Assembly (NCBI GenBank): GCA_049964535.1
Contig: JBMFXG010000029.1
Location: forward strand, 1-19,184
Length of the DNA stretch: 19,184 nucleotides
Direction of reading: 5' to 3'
Origin: JAJYZP01 sp049964535
GTDB taxonomy: Bacteria; Actinomycetota; Acidimicrobiia; Acidimicrobiales; Acidimicrobiaceae
Both the position numbers and the translations under genes were made by a program. Position 1 is the first letter of the stretch. The number at the start of each line of letters is the position of its first letter. The notes beneath the pieces are model-generated. The model had not been told where the DNA came from and ran no database searches. It was given only the letters and a program-made list of their open reading frames with translations. Of this stretch, positions 14,303-19,184 are shown piece by piece.

Positions 14303-14911
14303 TTACCATCCTCGGTCGATCCACTCGTCGAGGTGCGGAGCCTCACTACCGATCGTCGTCCATGCACCGTGACCGGGCAGAACCATCGTTTCTGGTGAGA
14401 ATGGTCGGAAGAGCCGTGTCTCAATTGATGAGATAATGGTGGGGAAGTCACCACCTTCGAAGCTCGTTGCACCCGGACCACCTGGAAAAAGAGTGTCGCC
14501 TGAAAAGATGAGGTTGTGTCCAATGAGCTCGAAGCAGAGTGACCCAGCAGTGTGCCCAGGCGTATGCAGTACGCGAAGGGCTTGACGGCCGAATTCGATT
14601 CGATCGTCATCGTGGAGAATGGAGTCGTAGGAGGGTAGGAGGTGAGCATCGGCGTCGGAGATGGCGACGTCGAGACCGCGGTCCCGCACTTGCTCGACAG
14701 CACCTATGTGGTCCCAGTGACCGTGTGTCTCCACTACCCGCTCGACGCCGAGTGTGGTGCAGAGCTCCAAAAGCCGTTCGTGCTCGTTGGCGGCATCGAT
14801 GAGTATGGATGCACCCGTCTCGGTGCATCGGACGACATACACATTGTTCGCAAGTGGCCCAACTACGACCTGATGAATGGAGATACCTTCGCTCGTGAAT
14901 ACCTCGCCCAT
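14303..14911 (-). CDS. MBL-fold hydrolase, glyoxalase II-like
   Basis: This 202-residue protein has the full metallo-beta-lactamase metal site. The motif THGHWDH gives H63, H65, D67 and H68; H120 is in HTPGHTAGS, the bridging Asp is D139 in FSGDTLFPGG, and H181 is in LPGHGAWT. These seven ligands are those of dinuclear zinc or iron hydrolases such as glyoxalase II. The closest everyday description is a hydroxyacylglutathione-hydrolase-like thioesterase, but actinobacteria mostly lack glutathione, so the substrate may be another thiol ester. A ribosome binding site, AAGGTAGG, precedes the ATG. It heads a minus-strand pair with the nitroreductase and is divergent from the acyl-CoA dehydrogenase gene. 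Confidence 0.88.
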   Translation of the reverse strand: MGEVFTSEGISIHQVVVGPLANNVYVVRCTETGASILIDAANEHERLLELCTTLGVERVVETHGHWDHIGAVEQVRDRGLDVAISDADAHLLPSYDSILHDDDRIEFGRQALRVLHTPGHTAGSLCFELIGHNLIFSGDTLFPGGPGATSFEGGDFPTIISSIETRLFRPFSPETMVLPGHGAWTTIGSEAPHLDEWIDRGW

Positions 14912-14952
14912 ACGTCCTACCTTTCTGTGTGTATGATAGTGGCGCTAGCAAG

Positions 14953-14967
14953 TAACCCGTGGGTAAC
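14953..14967. promoter_or_regulatory. Second copy of the ACCCGTGGGTA operator candidate
   Basis: GTAACCCGTGGGTAAC (14952-14967) is a near-palindrome with one off-centre mismatch in the arms and GT at the centre. Its core is identical over 11 bases to the site at 2090-2100. It lies in the 110-bp region between the divergent MBL-hydrolase and acyl-CoA dehydrogenase genes, downstream of a possible plus-strand -10 box, TATGAT (14932-14937). It could control either or both genes. Confidence 0.4.
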
Positions 14968-15021
14968 GTTGCTCGAGCAGTTGACGAAGTCACGGTGAAA
15001 ATGTGTCGTTGGAGGCATGAT

Positions 15022-16137
15022 ATGAACTTTGCATTTACCGAGGAGCAAGACGAGCTCCGAGCGTCGGTTCGTCGATTTCTTGAGGAGAAGTCACCGATTA
15101 CTACCGTTCGACGATCGATGGAGCTTCTTGACGAGATCAACGAGCCGCTCTGGACGCAGGCTGCTGAACAATTAGGACTCTGTGGACTCGCTATTCCAGA
15201 GAGCTACGGTGGACTCGGTTACGGGACCGTCGAGCTCGGCATCGTTTTGGAGGAGTTTGGTCGAACTCTGGCCTGCTTGCCGTTCTTCTCGTCGGTAGTT
15301 TTGGGCGCTACGGCGATCCTGCTCTTCGGCGATGAGGATATGAAGCGAGCAGTTCTTCCGGGTATTGCTTCGGGTGAGCGTCGGTTTGCGGTCGGACTCT
15401 TCGAAGGGGCCTCTGGATTTGATACCTCGCATCCGTCCACCGTTGCGGAGCAAAAAGACGGATCTTTCCGCGTGAGCGGCGAGAAGGCCTACGTCATCGA
15501 CGGAGCGACGGCAACCGATCTCGTGATCTTGGCCAATACGAGCGACGGACTGCGCCTCTTTCTTGTTCCTTCCAGCGCCGTTGGAGTTACACGGGATCCA
15601 GTGTTGTCGCTCGATCAAACACGTCATCTTGCATCTATCCGCCTCGAGGCGGTAGAGGCCGAGCCCATTGGCACAGGTGAAGATACACAGGAGAAAATAG
15701 CGACTCTGCTGGACGTAGCGAATGCGATGCTCTCTTGCGAGATGGTTGGCGGGGCTCAGCGATGTCTCGACATGGCCGTTGAGTACGCAAAGGCGCGCAT
15801 TCAGTTCGGTCGACCGATCGGGAGCTTCCAGGCGATCAAGCACAAATGTGCGGACATGCTCGTTGAAGTAGAGTCGGCAAAATCGGCGGCGTACTATGCG
15901 GCGTGGGCGGGCGCAAGCGACCCGGAGGAGCTTCGGATCGCCTCGCCATTAGCCAAGGCGTTCTGCGGTGACGCGTACTTTACTGCTGCATCGGAAAATA
16001 TCCAGATCCACGGTGGTATTGGCTTTACCTGGGAACATGACGCTCATCTCTACTTCAAGAGAGCCAAGTCCTCGCAGCTGATGTTTGGAGACTCTGCTCA
16101 CTATCGAGAGGTCATCGCACAGAGGATAGGGCTCTAG
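15022..16137 (+). CDS. Acyl-CoA dehydrogenase family protein
   Basis: This is a 371-residue flavoenzyme from the ATG at 15022, chosen because GGAGG (15011-15015) sits six bases upstream and MNFAFTEEQDELRASVRRFL is the usual family opening. A longer frame begins at GTG 14959, inside the operator candidate. Domains run in the family order: an N-terminal helical part with LGLCGLAIPESYGGLG, a middle beta domain, and a C-terminal helical part with ARIQFGRPIGSFQAIKHK and IQIHGGIGFTWEHDAHLYFKRAK. It should oxidise an acyl-CoA to the enoyl-CoA using FAD. The catalytic Glu found as YEGT in medium- and short-chain enzymes is absent at that place (MFGD). This is seen in some actinobacterial FadE proteins, including heterodimeric steroid-side-chain enzymes. 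Substrate unknown. Confidence 0.88.
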   Translation: MNFAFTEEQDELRASVRRFLEEKSPITTVRRSMELLDEINEPLWTQAAEQLGLCGLAIPESYGGLGYGTVELGIVLEEFGRTLACLPFFSSVVLGATAILLFGDEDMKRAVLPGIASGERRFAVGLFEGASGFDTSHPSTVAEQKDGSFRVSGEKAYVIDGATATDLVILANTSDGLRLFLVPSSAVGVTRDPVLSLDQTRHLASIRLEAVEAEPIGTGEDTQEKIATLLDVANAMLSCEMVGGAQRCLDMAVEYAKARIQFGRPIGSFQAIKHKCADMLVEVESAKSAAYYAAWAGASDPEELRIASPLAKAFCGDAYFTAASENIQIHGGIGFTWEHDAHLYFKRAKSSQLMFGDSAHYREVIAQRIGL

Positions 16138-16310
16138 TGCGACGAGACTACGTCGTTGATGAGGAGTGCACAGTGGTGAAGAGAGACTATTCAGCCTGAA
16201 AACCGTCTGGGTTCGATCTTCATCTTGCGTCGAATCCACTCTCTCCTTTGTACGATAGTTACTAAGGTGCAAGCAAGGTCGTAGACCACGGTGGCGTAGG
16301 GACGAGGGAG

Positions 16311-16718
16311 ATGGGAAGGAACGAGCGGAGCATACGAGCTACGGATCTCGACAAAGAGTCCGCTCGTCAGATTCTCATGGAACAACTGCGCTCGGGGAAG
16401 ATCAACTACGATGAGTTTGAGGATCGACGTGCATCCGTTGACCGTGCGAAGCATCTCGTCGATGTTTACGCCAACCTTTCGGGAGAACACGGCAAGATCA
16501 AGCCCCGAGGAGTTCGCCGCTTCCTGCGCCTCTCCACCTTGAACTTTCTCGTCCTCTTTCTCTCGCTTGCGGGACTGGGGGGTCTCTTAGGGTCGCTTCC
16601 ACTCGGTTGGGAGGGCTTGGGAGTCTTGGTGATGATCGTCGTCATTATTAATGTGGCGAGCTCGTTGCGACGTTCGAAGAACGCTCTTACCAAGACTGAT
16701 CGGAGCACTTCTCGCTAG
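16311..16718 (+). CDS. DUF1707 domain membrane protein
   Basis: This is a 135-residue protein. Residues 7-58 match the actinobacterial DUF1707 pattern: IRATDLDKESARQILMEQL, then GKINYDEFEDRRASVDRA, then LVDVYANL. After a basic linker come two hydrophobic segments (about 74-95 and 100-117) separated by a short turn with PLGWEG, so the C-terminal half is in the membrane with both ends in the cytosol. DUF1707 is a small helical domain found in many actinobacterial membrane proteins and has no assigned activity. It follows the acyl-CoA dehydrogenase by 173 bp and is probably transcribed on its own. Confidence 0.8.
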   Translation: MGRNERSIRATDLDKESARQILMEQLRSGKINYDEFEDRRASVDRAKHLVDVYANLSGEHGKIKPRGVRRFLRLSTLNFLVLFLSLAGLGGLLGSLPLGWEGLGVLVMIVVIINVASSLRRSKNALTKTDRSTSR

Positions 16719-16815
16719 AGGCCTCGTTCGGTGCTAGATTTGGGTGCTGCGGTGGAGTGGCGATAGTAGGTTCCCGCTGCGGCAGAGCGTGATTTTGGTG
16801 GAGAGGGGTTGCAGA

Positions 16816-17175
16816 GTGGATCGTCACACGAGAGAGCGTGAGCTGCAAGAGCAAGGGAGAGCGCTTCGAGCCGAAATTCCTGAGGTCTATCAAGGTTTTG
16901 CGCAACTTCATAGGGCGGCCTACTCCGATGGCGAAGTGAGTTCTAAACACAAGGAGCTCATTGCACTGGGAATTGCAATTAGTGATCAATGTGATGGTTG
17001 CATCGACTCCCATGTGCGAGCCGCCCATCGTCGTGGAGCTTCCCGTCAAGAGATCGTTGAGACCATTGGGGTGGCAATCGCAATGATGGGTGGACCTGGC
17101 ACGGTCTGGGGACCTCGTGCATTTGCTTCGTACTTAGCTTGTTTAGACAAGAACGAAGCCCCTGAATCATCTTAA
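16816..17175 (+). CDS. AhpD/carboxymuconolactone decarboxylase-like protein
   Basis: This is a 119-residue protein from the GTG at 16816, which has GAGAGGGG seven bases upstream. The frame is open back to 16744, but those 24 residues look unlike the family. The conserved core is SSKHKELIALGIAISDQCDG, with C59 and C62 in C-D-G-C followed by H66 (CxxCxxxH), then AAHRRGASRQEIVETI. This is the AhpD-type redox motif, in which a Cys pair and a His give peroxidase or disulfide reductase activity. An antioxidant role is likely, but the partner (a peroxiredoxin in classic AhpD) is not in the window. Its TAA stop and that of the convergent ATP-grasp gene share the palindrome TTAA. Confidence 0.87.
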   Translation: MDRHTRERELQEQGRALRAEIPEVYQGFAQLHRAAYSDGEVSSKHKELIALGIAISDQCDGCIDSHVRAAHRRGASRQEIVETIGVAIAMMGGPGTVWGPRAFASYLACLDKNEAPESS

Positions 17176-18014
17176 GACAGGTAGATTAGCTCGCTGATGT
17201 AGTCAATGACTGCACGAGCTGCGTCGATGCCGTGCTGATAGAGCGCTCGAGTCCCTACGGGATCTTCGATCTCGTGTAGGAGCGGTCTCTTGTCTTGGTC
17301 CCAAACGATATCGATTCCGTAAAATCCATCCGGCAGCTGAGAGCGACAGGCCTCAACCACATGAGCTGCGTTGTCGTCAAGCGATGACAGTCTTGTGGTA
17401 GCACCGAATGAGAGATTGGAGCGTAGCCCATCGCGAGATATTTTCTCGATTGTCCACGGCCGGGATCGACCAAGGATGTAGGCGCGAGCTTCGAGGGTAG
17501 CGGTGGGAAGATATGGCTGTGCGACCCAGGCGATGGCGGGGAGACCAGTCAGGGTGGTGTGGTAATCTTCGGCGGTTTTGATCAGTCGTACGGAGCTTCC
17601 GCCGTGACCGAAGCGATCTTTCAAGATAAACGGGTAGCCCATCGGGGGTTTGGCTGGGTTGAGGTTGCTAGCAATGGTTAGTGCCGGAACCCCGATTGTT
17701 CGTGCAAAGCGTTCCGTTTCGACCTTGTCGTTTGCTACTGCGAGGATCTCAGATGGCGAGACGACCGGGATTCCTCGGCTCTCGAGTGATCTTCGGAGTT
17801 CGAGATCTCGAGAGCGCGAAAGGACAACCCTAGGTTTACGCAATCTGGTGGAGGCTGCAGAGTCAGAGGGAAGGTCACTTCGTTGTAGCTCTTCGCTCGT
17901 GAGGATCTGAGCGCTTAAGCCTCGAACTTCAGCGCTTTCTCGCAGAGCGCGAGCGAAAAATCGGTTCCTTCGCAGGTCAATACGGTCGTAGACAACGAGA
18001 ATGTGGAGACTCAC
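17172..18014 (-). CDS. RimK-like ATP-grasp ligase, second of a tandem pair
   Basis: This is a 280-residue ATP-grasp protein. Recognisable parts are the pre-ATP-grasp start LHILVVYDRIDLRRNRFFA, the segment VANDKVETERFA, the nucleotide-binding strand FILKDRFGHGGSSVRLI (K132 and the Gly-rich loop), and VAQPYLP. The metal-site strand reads LLHEIEDPVGTRALY (246-259). The usual ExN metal ligands are E-I-E-D here, a variant I associate from memory with the second member of similar gene pairs in Firmicutes. RimK-like enzymes join a carboxylate to an amine with ATP, often adding amino acids to peptides or metabolites. The start overlaps the stop of the first ATP-grasp gene in ATGA, so the two are translationally coupled and may act as a complex or in sequence. 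The substrate is unknown. Confidence 0.82.
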   Translation of the reverse strand: MSLHILVVYDRIDLRRNRFFARALRESAEVRGLSAQILTSEELQRSDLPSDSAASTRLRKPRVVLSRSRDLELRRSLESRGIPVVSPSEILAVANDKVETERFARTIGVPALTIASNLNPAKPPMGYPFILKDRFGHGGSSVRLIKTAEDYHTTLTGLPAIAWVAQPYLPTATLEARAYILGRSRPWTIEKISRDGLRSNLSFGATTRLSSLDDNAAHVVEACRSQLPDGFYGIDIVWDQDKRPLLHEIEDPVGTRALYQHGIDAARAVIDYISELIYLS

Positions 18015-18910
18015 GAGAAGTACTCTGTTGCTACGAAGCTTGCAAAGGCTGCTGCACAGTCGATGCCGGTTATCTCTGAGATCCGGGCGATATGGGCGTT
18101 TGAATTGACCTCTAGGACGAGGGGTTCCCCGCTGTGACGAAGTACGATATCGACTCCAGCATTGACGAGGCCGAGAGCGTTTGCGGCCTGCTCGGCTAGA
18201 TCTGCGAGCGCCCTATCTGGTTCAAAGACCTTGCCTGTCGAGCCGAGAGTAAGATTCGCTTGGACCTGGTCCCCCGACGCTTGGCGCGCGATGGCCGCAA
18301 TCCATCGGCCGTTGACTACTTGGATTCTGATGTCGCTACCGTGAGCCTCTCGGATGTACTCCTGGAGTAGGTAGGGTCGGTCGCCGAGCTGGTTGACATA
18401 GTCCTTCAGGGCGTCGATGGTGGGGATGAGCGTGACTTGGCGGCCGAATGAGCCGTGTACTTCCTTTGCAATGAGAGGTAGGCCAAGTCGATGAGCGGCA
18501 GTTTCAAGAAACTCCGGTCTCGGTTGGCCAGGGTAGAGATGTGGTGGAAAAATCGAGGCTGGCATGGCTACGTTGGCCCGTTGGAGAGCGAGCTGAGTGG
18601 CTCTCTTATCGTCGCAGAGGGCGATCGACTCGGGGGCGTTGAGCACGACTGACCCCAACTGTGCCAGTGCGTTCCCGAGGATAACGTCTTTCACACCGAA
18701 CATGACGACCTTCGGAGCTTGGAGAGATTGACCGTCAACTGTGGTGAGTGAGATCGACGCCCCGACGGTTGTGATGAGCGAACACGAGTCAACAACGCGA
18801 GCGTCAATGCCCGCCTGGTTGAATGCAATGAGATGTCGTCGGGCTTGATCTTGAAATTTTGGACCGAGACCGAGATTGATGACGATCCAGAGTGCGTTAG
18901 GGTCATCCAC
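18011..18910 (-). CDS. RimK-like ATP-grasp ligase, first of a tandem pair
   Basis: This is a 299-residue protein. The N-terminal domain opens LWIVINLGLGPKFQDQARRH and has FGVKDVILGNALAQLGSVVLN. The central part has CDDKRATQLAL and LIAKEVHGSFGRQVTLI (K149 and the Gly-rich loop). The C-terminal part has LLQEYIREAHGSDIRIQVV (D193, R195) and GVDIVLRHSGEPLVLEVNSNAHI, with the metal ligands E267 and N269. All ATP-grasp landmarks are intact, unlike the partner. The family forms amide or related bonds with ATP through an acyl phosphate. The start is uncertain: GTG at 18910 has GAGG only two bases upstream, and the frame stays open for just three more codons. It reads divergently from an unidentified gene at the right edge. 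I infer a small biosynthetic or modification locus; no product can be named. Confidence 0.82.
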   Translation of the reverse strand: MDDPNALWIVINLGLGPKFQDQARRHLIAFNQAGIDARVVDSCSLITTVGASISLTTVDGQSLQAPKVVMFGVKDVILGNALAQLGSVVLNAPESIALCDDKRATQLALQRANVAMPASIFPPHLYPGQPRPEFLETAAHRLGLPLIAKEVHGSFGRQVTLIPTIDALKDYVNQLGDRPYLLQEYIREAHGSDIRIQVVNGRWIAAIARQASGDQVQANLTLGSTGKVFEPDRALADLAEQAANALGLVNAGVDIVLRHSGEPLVLEVNSNAHIARISEITGIDCAAAFASFVATEYFS

Positions 18911-19019
18911 ATCCTCAATCTATCGGGCTCTCGGCCGCACGAACTCTTTGGCTTGGAATCTCTATCGACTAGCGTACTGGAGCACAGATAGCGTGAGCAG
19001 AGTAGCAGAGAGCTGAAAG

Positions 19020-19184
19020 GTGAGTCCGTCGTCTATGCGGTTCGACGTCAATGGTCCTCAGGGCCCACTGTATGTAGATCGTTCGATTCCTCCAAATCGA
19101 ATCGGGTCGGGAGAGTCTGATGGGGGAGTGATTGTGATCTCATCAGGTTTCATCGCCGGCCAACTTCCCTCGCACGTGAACACT
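19020..19184 (+). CDS. Unidentified gene, 5' end only
   Basis: An open frame starts at GTG 19020 or ATG 19035 and runs to the window edge without a stop, for at least 50 codons. From the ATG it opens MRFDVNGPQGPLYVDRSI, then PPNRIGSGESDGGVIVISSG and FIAGQLPSHVNT. I do not recognise the family. There is no signal peptide or membrane segment in this part. A purine-rich stretch, GAGAGCTGAAAGG, lies 15-27 bases before the ATG, giving only a mediocre ribosome binding site. It is divergent from the ATP-grasp pair, with about 110 bp between, so the three genes could share control. That the frame is real is likely but not certain. Confidence 0.5.
   Translation, partial: MSPSSMRFDVNGPQGPLYVDRSIPPNRIGSGESDGGVIVISSGFIAGQLPSHVNT

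Noticed and set aside
14959..15021. N-terminal extension of the acyl-CoA dehydrogenase
   Set aside because: The first 21 codons do not fit the family, and GGAGG precedes the ATG at 15022.
19082..19101. TTCGATT...AATCGAA hairpin and a GTTCGATTCC string suggesting a tRNA T-arm
   Set aside because: No acceptor stem, anticodon arm or D-arm surrounds it, and it lies in an open reading frame.

Overview
The window looks like actinobacterial chromosome, most plausibly an acidophilic or iron-oxidising member of the Acidimicrobiia. This is an inference from gene content: a 42-residue surface-repeat protein, SufU-type Fe-S assembly, a [3Fe-4S] ferredoxin of the actinobacterial kind, a DUF1707 membrane protein, many GTG starts and moderate GC (not counted). 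There are no tRNA or rRNA genes, CRISPR arrays, transposases or phage genes. Gene density is ordinary except for about 770 bp at 12892-13661 with no convincing gene.

Layout. 1-766 is the 3' end of a repeat protein, closed by a strong terminator. 898-1230 encodes a small four-cysteine protein. 1269-2078 (-) is a crotonase-fold protein with the dienoyl-CoA isomerase catalytic triad. 2319-4662 (+) is a translationally coupled operon: sufD, a Rieske protein and a divergent sufC. It is followed by what looks like a free-standing promoter, folded RNA and terminator (4693-4820), a candidate small RNA. On the minus strand, 6387-4900 is a [3Fe-4S] ferredoxin followed by its likely flavoprotein reductase. 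6606-10269 (+) is an OmpR-type response regulator, a membrane histidine kinase and an anchored NAGPA/DUF2233 protein, probably one operon.

12891-10326 (-) is a second Fe-S cluster: a canonical sufC, sufS and sufU. After the gene-poor gap come a YdjA-like nitroreductase (-), an MBL-fold hydrolase (-), a divergent acyl-CoA dehydrogenase (+), a DUF1707 protein (+) and an AhpD/CMD-like protein (+). The window closes with two overlapping RimK-like ATP-grasp ligase genes (-), divergent from an unidentified partial gene (+).

How the genes fit together. The Suf machinery is split into two oppositely oriented blocks with two different SufC ATPases and no SufB in view. Two fatty-acid-type genes 13 kb apart share an 11-bp near-palindrome between promoter and start codon, which suggests one regulator. 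The best candidates for undescribed biology are the orphan RNA at 4728-4810, the tandem ATP-grasp pair with its divergent neighbour, and the split Suf system.
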